From: Pseudomonadota bacterium | Lineage (GTDB): Bacteria > Pseudomonadota > Gammaproteobacteria > Burkholderiales > Rhodocyclaceae | Direction: 5' to 3' | Length of the DNA: 64,000 nt | NCBI GenBank assembly: GCA_018261905.1 | Contig: JAGTRU010000021.1 | Span: 1 to 64,000, forward strand | Shown: in pieces, positions 52,565 through 61,444 of the stretch | How the letters are laid out: each line of letters begins with the position of its first letter | How positions within the stretch are numbered: position 1 is the first letter of the stretch | Notes under the pieces: generated by a model | Seen by the model: the letters and a program-made list of their open reading frames with translations, nothing else | The model's database searches: none | Told to the model about the DNA's origin: nothing | Made by a program: the position numbers and the translations under genes

Positions 52565-52948
52565 ATGAACGAGTATCGGCCATTAGCGCTTCCCAGCCAC
52601 GAGGATCTTGCCCGGTTGGCGCGGGATGATCCGCCCGCCTACGAGGTCTTGCGTCGCCAATTGATCGACGACTTCATTGCTCGCGCCCCCGCCCACTTGA
52701 GGCGCCGCCTGCGCGGAATGCAGTTCAGGATTGACGGCGTGCGGCGCCTGTCGCGCTCGGCCCTGGGGGCAACGGTGAAGATCTACCAGTTGATGTGGAA
52801 CAGTTTTCTGACGCTGAATGACCACCTGCAGGATTTGTCCCGGCCGGAGGCGCCGCTTTGCGCCACCGGCGACAGGCCCGCCAAAAGCGCGCAGATCATT
52901 CCCTTTCGCGCGGCCCAGGCGAGTCATCGCCAGGGGATCGGAAACTGA
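52565..52948 (+). CDS. DUF3135-like small protein
   Basis: A 127-residue protein from ATG 52565. The first 90 residues (LPSHEDLARLARDDPPAYEVLRRQLIDDFIARAPAHLRRRLRGMQFRIDGVRRLSRSALGATVKIYQLMWNSFLTLNDHL) match the pattern of DUF3135 proteins, small helical proteins of unknown function in gamma- and betaproteobacteria. A ribosome site is only moderate. It stands between two unrelated genes and 280 bp before a FixJ-type regulator. Confidence 0.68.
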   Translation: MNEYRPLALPSHEDLARLARDDPPAYEVLRRQLIDDFIARAPAHLRRRLRGMQFRIDGVRRLSRSALGATVKIYQLMWNSFLTLNDHLQDLSRPEAPLCATGDRPAKSAQIIPFRAAQASHRQGIGN

Positions 52949-53230
52949 CTTTCCCGACCGCCTTTTCCCGTTTTCCTTCCTCCGGCCCATGCTTCTCCGC
53001 ACCGGTTGCCCGCTGAGCGGCGATCGGCCGCGCTGCGGGCAAGGCGGCTCTGCGTCGTCGGGGCGTGGCCCGGTTGTTTGAACAGCACTGGCTGGCAGTT
53101 CAAGAATTTTTTGCGCCGGCTCTGGCGGCCGGCGCTGCTGCCCACCTGCAGGCCGGGGCCGGCAAAGGGTATGATTGCCGGTCAAGGCTGTTTGCCGGTT
53201 TGCGCGGTAGTAGAAATTGAATTGATTGCC

Positions 53231-53902
53231 ATGGAAAAAACATCCACCATGCCGTTCCCGAACAACGATGTGCGGCGCGCCGGGGCGCTGGGCACCGTCT
53301 ATCTGCTTGATGATGACAGCTCGATGCTGGAGATGCTGCAGGACATGGTGGCGACCATCGGGGTCGAGGTGCGCGCCTTTTCGTCGAGCCAGGCCTTTCT
53401 CGAGGCCTACCGTCCGATGCCCTGCCAGTGCCTGGTCTGCGATCTGCGCATGCCGGTCATCGACGGCATCGGGGTACAACGGCGGATTGCCGAAATGGAT
53501 CTGGCGCCGCCGATTATTTTCCTGACCGGTTACGGGGAAGTCGAGAGCGCCGTCAAGGCGCTCAAGCATGGTGCCTTCGATTTCATGGAAAAGCGCACCT
53601 TCAGCGGCCAGGCCTTGCTTGCCAAAATTCAGGCAGCGCTCGACGCGAGCCGCGGGCACTACACGGCCTGGCTCGAACGGCAGACCCTGGAAGCGCGCCT
53701 CGCCCTGCTGACGCCCAAGGAGCGCAACATCGTCCGCTATGTCGTCGATGGCAAGTCGAGCCGGGAAATCTCCGAACTACTCGGCCTCAGCGTGCGCACG
53801 GTGGAACATCACCGCGACCATGTCATGCAGAAACTGCACGTCCAGACCAGTATCGAACTGGTCAAGCTCTTCTTTTCCGGGGCTCCGCTCAGTCAGGAGT
53901 GA
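53231..53902 (+). CDS. FixJ-type response regulator
   Basis: A 223-residue protein: receiver domain (about 20-140) with the phosphorylation site Asp71 in VCDLRMP and TGYGEVESAVKALKHGAFDF, then a LuxR-type helix-turn-helix (LLTPKERNIVRYVVDGKSSREISELLGLSVRTVEHHRDHVMQKL). ATG 53231 starts just before the receiver. It overlaps the convergent hybrid kinase gene by 10 bp, and the two are plausible partners, though convergent pairs are less usual than operon pairs. Confidence 0.9.
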   Translation: MEKTSTMPFPNNDVRRAGALGTVYLLDDDSSMLEMLQDMVATIGVEVRAFSSSQAFLEAYRPMPCQCLVCDLRMPVIDGIGVQRRIAEMDLAPPIIFLTGYGEVESAVKALKHGAFDFMEKRTFSGQALLAKIQAALDASRGHYTAWLERQTLEARLALLTPKERNIVRYVVDGKSSREISELLGLSVRTVEHHRDHVMQKLHVQTSIELVKLFFSGAPLSQE

Positions 53903-56559
53903 GGGGGCTTTTGGCTCAGGTACTCGGTCACGATTTCGCCTAACAGCGTGGCCGGTACCGGTTTTTTCAGGAAGCGGCGAATGCCGATCTGCTGGGCACT
54001 CTCCTCGTCGACCTGCCGACTGTAGCCGGTGCATAGCACAATCGGCAGTTGCGGGCGGCGGGCCAGCATGTGGCGGGCCAATTCGAGCCCGGTCAGCTCG
54101 GGCATGGTCTGGTCGGTGATGACCAGGTCTACGCTGTGCGGATCGCTGGTGAACAGGCGTAGCGCCTCGCTCGTTGCGGTCAGCCCGGTAACCGCACAGC
54201 CCATGCCTTCGAGCAATTCACTCATGAACTCGACGATGGCGGGCTCGTCGTCGATGACCCAGACCCGGCCGAGGAGGTGCACCGCTTCGACCGGGGCCGT
54301 ACTGTCGACGGGCGGGAGCTCGCTACGGGGTGTCTCGGCCGGCAGGAAGATACGGAACTCGGTGCCGCTGCCGAGATTGCTCAGGACCTGGATATGGCCC
54401 TGGGCGGAATGCACCAGGCCGTGCAGGACGGATAGCCCGAGGCCGCTGCCCTGGCCGATCGGCTTGGTGGTGAAGAAGGGGTCGAAAATCATCGTCAGGT
54501 GTTCGGGGGTGATGCCCGAACCGCTGTCTTTCAGGGAAATCACCAGGTAGTCGCCGCTGAAATTTTGATGGCAGGAATCGCAGGTGAACGGCTGGTCGAC
54601 GGCCGTCCGGCTGGCGGCGATTTCCAGTACGCCGTTGCCGGCCATGGCATCGCGGGCGTTGACCCCGAGGTTCATCAGGATCTGGTGCAGATGGACCGAG
54701 CTGATGAGCACGCTGGGCAGGTCCTGGGGTAGCGCTTTCTTGATGGTGATATTCGAGGGCAGGGTGGATTTGAGCAGCGAAATCACTTCCTTGATCACCG
54801 GGCCGACCAATATCGGCTCGATGCTGGCATCGCTTTTCTGACTGAAGGCCAGCAGTTGCGATACCAGTTCGCGGGCCCGGGCGCCGGACTGCATGATGCG
54901 CAGCAGATACTTGCTCAGCTTGGGATCTTGCTTGAGGACGGGGGACATTTGCGCCAGTTCGGCGAAGCCGAACATGGCGGCCAGGATGTTGTTGAAATCG
55001 TGGGCGATGCCGCCGGTCATGTGGCCGATGACTTCCATTTTCTGGGCTTGCCGCAACTGTTTTTCGACCGCCCGCTGCTCCTGCCCCTGCCGGTAGCTTT
55101 CGGTGATGTCGCGGCGATAGCAGAGGACGCCGTAAATGCCCAGCGTCGAATCGCGCATCGGGATCTTGTACGTGTCGAAGACGCGGCCCTCGTTGTTGTT
55201 GAAAAAACTCAGGTCGTTGGGGTGGTGTATCGATTCGCCGGCAAACACGGCATCGTCATCGGCGTGGAACTTCTGGATGCCTTCCGGCGGATTTTCCTGC
55301 AGTCGGAAGAGCTGTATCAGGTCGCTGTCCCGTTGGCCGATCATGCTGCCCGGCGTCTGCTGCATGGCGTTGGCGAAGGCCTCGTTGACCAGCAGGAAGC
55401 GGTGCTCCCGGTCCTTCACGTAAATCCAGTCGGGCATCGCATCGATCACCCGTTGCAGCAGGATCTTGGCTTCGAGGATGGTTTCGGCGGTCCGTTTCTG
55501 CTCGCTGATGTCGTGTTTGATCGCCAGAAAATGGATGATCCGGCCGTCGGCCTGGCGGACCGGCGAAATCCGGGCCAGTTCGGTGTAGTTGCTGCCGTCC
55601 CGCCGGCGGTTGACCAGTTCGCCTTCCCAGTTTTCGCCATTGGTCAGCGTCGCCCACATCTCCTCATACCTGACGGCCGGCGTCAGGCCGGACTGCAGCA
55701 GGCGCGGATTCTGCCCGCGGACCTGATCGCGGCCATAGCCGGTGATTTCGGTGAAGGCCCGGTTGACGTACTCGATGTTGCCCGCCGCATCGGTGATGAC
55801 GATGCTGTCCGGGCTCTGTTCGACGGCTTGCCACAGGATGCTGAGGCTTTGCGCGGCTTTCTTTTGCTCGGTGACGTCGCGCGCGGTGGCATAGATCTGA
55901 CCGTCCTCGCGATTGACGTAGGCGCGCCAGGACAGCCAGCGGCTAGAGCCGTCGGCACACAGGTAGCGGTTTTCGTAGCCCTTGGTATCGATGGCGTCGC
56001 GAAACAGTCGGGCGATTTCGTCGGCCGTCGACTGGCGGTCATCGGGATGGATGAATTCGCTGAGCGGCCGGCTCAATAACACGGCGTTGCTGTAGCCCAG
56101 GGTTCTGGCAAAGGCCGGATTGAGCCGTTTGAAATGCCCGTCGGCGCCGACTACGCACATCAGGTCCGAGGCTTCGTTGAAGAACTTGTAATAGATCTCG
56201 CGTTCGGTGATGTCCTCCAGGAACCAGACGGCGGCGGTTGGCGAGTCCGCCGACTCGAGCGGCTGGGCGCTCAGCCTGATCTGGCACCATTGGCCGTCTT
56301 TGCGCCGCAGACTGAGGGTGGTTTGATAGCCGTTGCGCCGGACGGCGCCGCTGGCGTCATATGCCTCGCGCCCGATGCGCTCGTAGTCGTCCGGGGCGGG
56401 GATCAGGTGACGGGTGGAAATCCCCAGCAGTTCTTCTTCCGGATAGCCGGTCAGATCCAGCACGGCGGGATTGAACCAGGTGATCTTGCGGTCCACGGTG
56501 AGCAGAATGGCGACCGGCACGCTACGCAGTATTCGTTTATCCAAATCGGGCGAACCCAT
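53893..56559 (-). CDS. Hybrid histidine kinase with four PAS domains
   Basis: An 888-residue soluble protein with no membrane segments. Four PAS domains (about 8-120, 121-235, 240-355, 365-487) are followed by a kinase with His520 in GGIAHDFNNILAAMFG, a HATPase with N-box LGVNARDAM and G-box GSGLGLSVL, and a C-terminal receiver (VWVIDDEPAIVEFMSELL, DLVITDQTMPE). The HDFNN phospho-site marks the NtrB-like subclass often seen in PAS hybrid kinases. Partner is probably the FixJ-type regulator encoded at its 3' end. Confidence 0.93.
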   Translation of the reverse strand: MGSPDLDKRILRSVPVAILLTVDRKITWFNPAVLDLTGYPEEELLGISTRHLIPAPDDYERIGREAYDASGAVRRNGYQTTLSLRRKDGQWCQIRLSAQPLESADSPTAAVWFLEDITEREIYYKFFNEASDLMCVVGADGHFKRLNPAFARTLGYSNAVLLSRPLSEFIHPDDRQSTADEIARLFRDAIDTKGYENRYLCADGSSRWLSWRAYVNREDGQIYATARDVTEQKKAAQSLSILWQAVEQSPDSIVITDAAGNIEYVNRAFTEITGYGRDQVRGQNPRLLQSGLTPAVRYEEMWATLTNGENWEGELVNRRRDGSNYTELARISPVRQADGRIIHFLAIKHDISEQKRTAETILEAKILLQRVIDAMPDWIYVKDREHRFLLVNEAFANAMQQTPGSMIGQRDSDLIQLFRLQENPPEGIQKFHADDDAVFAGESIHHPNDLSFFNNNEGRVFDTYKIPMRDSTLGIYGVLCYRRDITESYRQGQEQRAVEKQLRQAQKMEVIGHMTGGIAHDFNNILAAMFGFAELAQMSPVLKQDPKLSKYLLRIMQSGARARELVSQLLAFSQKSDASIEPILVGPVIKEVISLLKSTLPSNITIKKALPQDLPSVLISSVHLHQILMNLGVNARDAMAGNGVLEIAASRTAVDQPFTCDSCHQNFSGDYLVISLKDSGSGITPEHLTMIFDPFFTTKPIGQGSGLGLSVLHGLVHSAQGHIQVLSNLGSGTEFRIFLPAETPRSELPPVDSTAPVEAVHLLGRVWVIDDEPAIVEFMSELLEGMGCAVTGLTATSEALRLFTSDPHSVDLVITDQTMPELTGLELARHMLARRPQLPIVLCTGYSRQVDEESAQQIGIRRFLKKPVPATLLGEIVTEYLSQKPPHS

Positions 56560-56794
56560 GTTGCCCTTCCTTCCGCTGCGGTCGATCCTGTCGACGGGAG
56601 ACCCAATCTAACCAATCTCGCAGCGCGAAACAAGCGGCATTCCTGGGTGGAAATACCGGGGTGAGGCTTGGCGAAATAGGCAGGTCTTCTGATCGGAGCT
56701 GGGTATTTCTACCCTGTTGGCCGGCTCCGAGTCGGCGGACGATAGCGCCATGTTCCCGACTTTGCAGAGAACCGACCACCGCCCGGATGCCGAC

Positions 56795-57007
56795 ATGGAA
56801 AAGTCTGCCCTTCTTACTCTCGCCCGCCAGTATTTCATCTACGAAGACGGTCTTAGCCCGGCCCAGATTATTCGCAAGATCCAGGTCATCGAAGGCGGCC
56901 TGGACTGTTTTGCGACGCCCCGGGCGTGGTCCTGTCCGCAGTTCGAATGCCGCTGGCGCAAGGAATGTCTGCGCGAATGCGTGATTTCAGAAACCGATGA
57001 GGCCTGA
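56795..57007 (+). CDS. Small Cys-containing protein at the head of the chemosensory cluster
   Basis: A 70-residue protein ([20 protein letters not shown]...) with four cysteines in its second half ([26 protein letters not shown]). The region [23 protein letters not shown] looks like a helix pair. Start at 56795 is likely but an ATG at 56750 is open in the same frame. It ends 1 bp before the MCP gene and probably belongs to that operon. No function is known. Confidence 0.5.
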   Translation: MEKSALLTLARQYFIYEDGLSPAQIIRKIQVIEGGLDCFATPRAWSCPQFECRWRKECLRECVISETDEA

Positions 57008-57008
57008 T

Positions 57009-58235
57009 ATGAGATCCGAAGCCGCTGCCCAGAAGCTTCCCTTCGCTCCCCTGAGCGGGCCGGCCAAGCCATTGCTGACGCCGGTCAGCGGCAGCCTGCT
57101 GATCAGTGCGCTGCTTGGTGCGGCGAGCGTTCTGCTGGCGGCCGGATTCGCCCCCTTGGCGATCGGCCTGGCGGGATTCCTGCTGGCCGTGGGCGGCGGA
57201 CTGGCCTTTTATGCCCGGCAGCGTTGCGATCTTGCCCTGGGCGAGGCGCAAAGCGCCATCCGCCGGGAACTCGAACAGCAGGCCAGCGCCCAGTTGACGC
57301 AGCGTCTGGGCGGCTTGGAAACCCTGTGCGCCGGCGTCCTGCCCATCTGGTCCGGGCAGATCCGCCTGGTCGGGGGGCTGACCGAGGATTCGATCACGGC
57401 TCTGGCCAACCGTTTTGGCGATATTTCCCAGGATCTTGAAAAGACCCTGGCCGAATCGCAAGGCGGCGGCGGCATGTTTGAACTCCTTAGCGAAGCCCAG
57501 CAACAGTTCGATGTCATCACCGAGTCTTTTCGCGCCTCGCTGACCAATCGCCAGGTCCTGCTGGAAAAAATAACTGCCATGTCGGGCAACACCGAGCAAC
57601 TGAAAACGATGGCCAGAAGTGTTGCCGAGATTGCCAAACAGACCAATCTGCTGGCTCTCAATGCCGCCATCGAGGCGGCCCGCGCCGGCGAAGCGGGGCG
57701 CGGCTTCGCCGTCGTTGCCGACGAGGTGCGCAAGTTGTCGACGCTGTCCGGCGATACCGGCCGGAAAATTACCGAAACCGTCGAAGTCGTCAATTCGGCG
57801 ATTGCCGAGGCTCTCGCCGGCACCCTCAAATACATGGACCAGGACCAGACCCAGCAGTTGGCGGCGGATGCCGCGATAACCCGGATGGTCGGCCGGCTGC
57901 GCGAAGGGGCGACGGAGTTGACCGATTCGACGCAATTGCTGCGCTCGCGCAGTCAGTCGATCGGCGAGGAAGTGACCGATATCCTGGTGGCGCTGCAGTT
58001 CCAGGACCGCGTCAGCCAGGTGCTCGGGCACGTCAGCGGCGATATGGACAAACTGCAGAATCGGCTGCGTGAACAGGAGGCCGAGCGCGCCGCCGGCCGC
58101 GCCGCCGAGCTGATCGATGCCGATACCTGGTTGAGCGAACTTTCCCGAACTTACACCGTACCCGAACAACACGTCGTGCACCACGGCGGCAAGCCGCCGG
58201 CGACCACCGGCAGCGACGACATCACCTTTTTCTGA
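57009..58235 (+). CDS. Short membrane-bound methyl-accepting chemotaxis protein
   Basis: A 408-residue protein. Two adjacent hydrophobic segments (about 28-48 and 51-68) form a hairpin with no periplasmic sensor. The MCP signalling hairpin includes [51 protein letters not shown]-terminal Gln/Glu-rich helix ends in [18 protein letters not shown]. Lacking a ligand domain it should sense the membrane or cytoplasmic state, or need a partner. It heads a run of cheY, STAS and cheA genes. Confidence 0.88.
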   Translation: MRSEAAAQKLPFAPLSGPAKPLLTPVSGSLLISALLGAASVLLAAGFAPLAIGLAGFLLAVGGGLAFYARQRCDLALGEAQSAIRRELEQQASAQLTQRLGGLETLCAGVLPIWSGQIRLVGGLTEDSITALANRFGDISQDLEKTLAESQGGGGMFELLSEAQQQFDVITESFRASLTNRQVLLEKITAMSGNTEQLKTMARSVAEIAKQTNLLALNAAIEAARAGEAGRGFAVVADEVRKLSTLSGDTGRKITETVEVVNSAIAEALAGTLKYMDQDQTQQLAADAAITRMVGRLREGATELTDSTQLLRSRSQSIGEEVTDILVALQFQDRVSQVLGHVSGDMDKLQNRLREQEAERAAGRAAELIDADTWLSELSRTYTVPEQHVVHHGGKPPATTGSDDITFF

Positions 58236-58252
58236 GCTTAGTGAGAATAGCC

Positions 58253-58621
58253 ATGGCAAAAAATATCATGATCGTTGACGACTCCGCTTCGTTGCGCCAG
58301 GTCGTCGGTATTGCCCTCCGCGGCGCCGGTTACGACGTCGTCGAGGCCTGCGACGGCAAGGATGCCTTGAACAAGCTCGACGGCCGCAAGCTGCACTTGA
58401 TCATCAGCGACGTCAATATGCCGAACATGGATGGCATCTCCTTCGTCAAGGCGGCCAAGCAACTGCCGGCTTACAAGTTCACCCCGGTCATCATGCTCAC
58501 CACCGAAGCCGGGAATGACATGAAGCAGCAGGGGCAGGCCGCCGGCGCCAAGGCCTGGGTGGTCAAACCCTTCCAGCCGGCGCAGATGCTGACGGCGGTT
58601 TCCAAGCTGGTTCTTCCCTGA
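58253..58621 (+). CDS. cheY: CheY-like response regulator
   Basis: A 122-residue single-domain receiver: KNIMIVDDSASLRQ with the acidic pair Asp9-Asp10, phosphorylation site Asp53 in IISDVNMPNMDG, Thr in MLTTEAG and Lys in VVKPFQPAQ. ATG 58253 is chosen; GTG 58241 is an alternative. It is the likely target of the CheA encoded two genes on. Confidence 0.92.
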   Translation: MAKNIMIVDDSASLRQVVGIALRGAGYDVVEACDGKDALNKLDGRKLHLIISDVNMPNMDGISFVKAAKQLPAYKFTPVIMLTTEAGNDMKQQGQAAGAKAWVVKPFQPAQMLTAVSKLVLP

Positions 58622-58631
58622 GGTGCCGATC

Positions 58632-58940
58632 ATGACCACCGCTGCCCCCCTCCATTGCCTGGCCATCACTGGCGAATTCACCATCTTTACCGCTGCCGCC
58701 TGGCGGGAACAGATGCTGGCGGCGCTGGCCGCGGCCGACGAAATCGAGATGGATCTTTCGCAGGTCAGCGAAATCGACAGCGCTGGTCTGCAGTTGATGG
58801 TCGCCGCCAAGCGCGAGGCCACCGAGCAGGGCAAGGTCCTGCGTTTTTCCGGGCACAGCGCGGCGGTCCTCGATACGCTGGACCTCACCGACCTTTCCGC
58901 CCACTTCGGCGACCCCGTGCTGATTCACTCAGCCGACTGA
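58632..58940 (+). CDS. STAS-domain protein of the chemosensory cluster
   Basis: A 102-residue protein with the STAS/SpoIIAA fold: GEFTIFTAAAWREQMLAALAAADEIEMDLSQVSEIDSAGLQLMVAAKREAT, with the phosphorylatable Ser50 of DSAGLQL. ATG 58632 has GAGG upstream; GTG 58623 is an alternative. STAS proteins in che operons act as anti-anti-sigma-like switches. Confidence 0.87.
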   Translation: MTTAAPLHCLAITGEFTIFTAAAWREQMLAALAAADEIEMDLSQVSEIDSAGLQLMVAAKREATEQGKVLRFSGHSAAVLDTLDLTDLSAHFGDPVLIHSAD

Positions 58941-58950
58941 GGAAAATACC

Positions 58951-61311
58951 ATGATGAACATGGACGACGCCCTCAATACCTTCATCATCGAAGGTCGCGA
59001 GTTGCTGGAGCAGATGGAGGAGGCCTTGCTGCGCATCGAACAGATGCCGGACGATGCCGATACCCTCAACGCCATTTTCCGTGCGGCGCATACCATCAAG
59101 GGCTCGGCCGGCCTGTTCGGCATCGACCACATGGTGTCCTTCACCCACGTCGCCGAGAGCGTCCTCGACAAGGTGCGCGGCGGCCTGGTGCCGATCGACT
59201 CGGAACTGGTCGCCCTCTTTCTGGCCGTGCGCGATCATCTCAGTCTACTGATCGACGGCGTCGCGGCCGCGACCGAGCCGGATGTCGAGACGACCCGGGC
59301 CGGCGAAAAGCTGGTCGACAAGTTGCGCACCTACCTCGGGCAGAAACCGCCGGTGGTCAGCGGACCGCAGACCCCGGTCGAACATGTTGCCGATCTCGAA
59401 GCGGAACCGGGGCGCGGCGCCCGTTCGGGCGACGGCGTGCATACCGACAACTGGCATATCTCGCTGCGCTTTTCCCCGGACGTCTTGCGTAACGGCATGG
59501 ATCCACTGGCCTTTATCCGTTATCTCGGCACCTTCGGCCGCATCGCCCATATCGTCACCCTGGCCGACAAGGTGCCCTCGCTGTCGGCCCTTGATCCCGA
59601 AGCCAGCTATCTCGGTTTCGAGATCGGTTTCCACACCGATGCCGACAAGGCAACCATCGAAGGGGCTTTTGAATTCGTCCGCGACGACGCTCAAATCTAC
59701 ATCCTGCCGCCGCACAGCAAGATTTCTCAATACCAGGACCTGATCGAACGGTTGCCGCCCGAAGAACTGCTGCTCGGCGAAATCCTGGTCCGCTGCGGCA
59801 CCTTGAGCCGGGCTGAGCTGGCCGATGCCTTGCGCCGGCAGTCGGGGCAGGGTGAAACGGAGTCACAACAGCCGATCGGCGAAATGCTGGTCGAACAGCA
59901 CAGCGTCAGCCCCCGCGTCGTCGAAGCGGCGCTCGACAAGCAAAAGCAGGTCAAGGAACAACGCAGCAGCGAGGGCAGCCTGATCCGGGTCAATGCCGAC
60001 AAGCTCGACGAGCACATCAACCTGATCGGCGAACTGATCATCGCCACCGCCGGCGCCAGCCTGATCGCGCAAAACGTCAATATTCCCGAACTCAACGAGG
60101 CGGCGGCGCGTCTTTCGCGGCTGGTCGAAGAAGTCCGCGACTCGGCGCTGACCCTGCGCATGGTGCAGATCGGCGCCACCTTCACCAAGTTCCAGCGCAT
60201 CGTGCGCGACATGAGCGCCGAACTGGGCAAGGATATCCGGCTCGACATCAATGGCGCCGAGACCGAACTCGACAAGACCGTGGTCGAAAAAATCGGCGAT
60301 CCGCTGACCCATTTGATGCGCAATGCCATGGACCACGGCATCGAACCGGCCGAGGTTCGACTGGCCCGCGGCAAGCCGGCCCAGGGCACGATCGGACTGA
60401 ACGCCTATCACGACTCCGGGAGTATCGTCATCGAGGTGTCCGACGATGGCGGCGGCCTGCCGAAACAGCGCATCCTGGCCAAGGCCATCGAGCGTGGGCT
60501 GGTCGGGCCGGAGCAGCAACTGTCCGACAGCGAAATCTACGACCTCATTTTCGAACCCGGGTTTTCCACCGCCGAGCAGGTCAGCAACCTTTCCGGGCGT
60601 GGCGTCGGCATGGATGTCGTCCGCCGCAACATCACCGCCCTGCGCGGCAGCGTCGATATCCAGAGCCGCGAGGGGGCCGGGGTCACCATGCGTATCCGCC
60701 TGCCGCTGACCCTCGCCATCATCGACGGCTTCCTGGTCGGCGTCGGCGGTTCGAGCTTTGTCGTGCCGCTCGACATGGTGGTCGAATGCGTCGAGCTTTC
60801 CGCCCAGGAAACCGAGGCCGCGCAAGGGCGCGATCATCTCAACCTGCGCGGCGAAGTGCTGCCCTTCATTCGTTTGAAGCAGCTCTTCGATATTTCCGAA
60901 CCGGCCGTGGCCAGCAATGCCGGCGAAACCGAGGATGGCCTCGAGGCCGACAAGCTGTCCTGGCGCAATCGCTCGACTTCCAGCCTGCTCACCCAGGAGG
61001 GGGCAGCGGCGCTGGCCAGCGATCCGGAACTGGCCTTCCTGCTCAATCCGGTGAAACGGGAGAATGTCGTGGTCGTCCAGTACGCCGGGCATCGTGCCGG
61101 GCTGGTCGTCGATCGCCTGATGGGCGAGTTCCAGACCGTCATTCGTCCCCTCGGCCAGGTCTTCCATGGGCTCGACGGGATCAGCGGCTTCACCATCCTG
61201 GGCAACGGCAATGTGGCGTTGATTCTCGATGTCGCCGGGCTGGTCCGTCGGGTCAGCGGTCGCGAAGGCCGGCGCAATAGCAAGGCGATGAGCTATGTCA
61301 GCAGCGAGTGA
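58951..61311 (+). CDS. cheA: Chemotaxis histidine kinase CheA
   Basis: A 786-residue protein with the domain order HPt (His47 in AAHTIKGSAG), a P2-like region (HISLRFSPDVLRNGMDPLAFIRYLG), dimerisation helices (NLIGELIIATAG), HATPase (HLMRNAMDHGIEPAEV, FEPGFSTAEQVSNLSGRGVGMDVV) and a CheW-like P5 domain (IIDGFLVGVGGSSFVVPLDMV). It phosphorylates the CheY in the same cluster. There is an insertion of about 100 residues between P2 and P3. ATG 58960 is another possible start. Confidence 0.95.
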   Translation: MMNMDDALNTFIIEGRELLEQMEEALLRIEQMPDDADTLNAIFRAAHTIKGSAGLFGIDHMVSFTHVAESVLDKVRGGLVPIDSELVALFLAVRDHLSLLIDGVAAATEPDVETTRAGEKLVDKLRTYLGQKPPVVSGPQTPVEHVADLEAEPGRGARSGDGVHTDNWHISLRFSPDVLRNGMDPLAFIRYLGTFGRIAHIVTLADKVPSLSALDPEASYLGFEIGFHTDADKATIEGAFEFVRDDAQIYILPPHSKISQYQDLIERLPPEELLLGEILVRCGTLSRAELADALRRQSGQGETESQQPIGEMLVEQHSVSPRVVEAALDKQKQVKEQRSSEGSLIRVNADKLDEHINLIGELIIATAGASLIAQNVNIPELNEAAARLSRLVEEVRDSALTLRMVQIGATFTKFQRIVRDMSAELGKDIRLDINGAETELDKTVVEKIGDPLTHLMRNAMDHGIEPAEVRLARGKPAQGTIGLNAYHDSGSIVIEVSDDGGGLPKQRILAKAIERGLVGPEQQLSDSEIYDLIFEPGFSTAEQVSNLSGRGVGMDVVRRNITALRGSVDIQSREGAGVTMRIRLPLTLAIIDGFLVGVGGSSFVVPLDMVVECVELSAQETEAAQGRDHLNLRGEVLPFIRLKQLFDISEPAVASNAGETEDGLEADKLSWRNRSTSSLLTQEGAAALASDPELAFLLNPVKRENVVVVQYAGHRAGLVVDRLMGEFQTVIRPLGQVFHGLDGISGFTILGNGNVALILDVAGLVRRVSGREGRRNSKAMSYVSSE

Positions 61312-61318
61312 GAGCGTG

Positions 61319-61444
61319 ATGCGAATTTTCAGTAAAACCAGGATGCCGAGCCTGATCGGCATTTTCAACAGCAGCAGGTTGGGCGGCAGCGAACATTCTG
61401 GTCTGCCAGCAAGAAACAGCAATTTCTCAAGGAGAGAATCATGA
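61319..61444 (+). CDS. Candidate small ORF between cheA and the PAS-MCP gene
   Basis: A 41-codon frame (MRIFSKTRMPSLIGIFNSSR...) whose stop overlaps the next ATG (ATGA). There is no clear ribosome site and composition is unremarkable. The overlap could couple translation, but this may be a chance frame. Confidence 0.2.
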   Translation: MRIFSKTRMPSLIGIFNSSRLGGSEHSGLPARNSNFSRRES

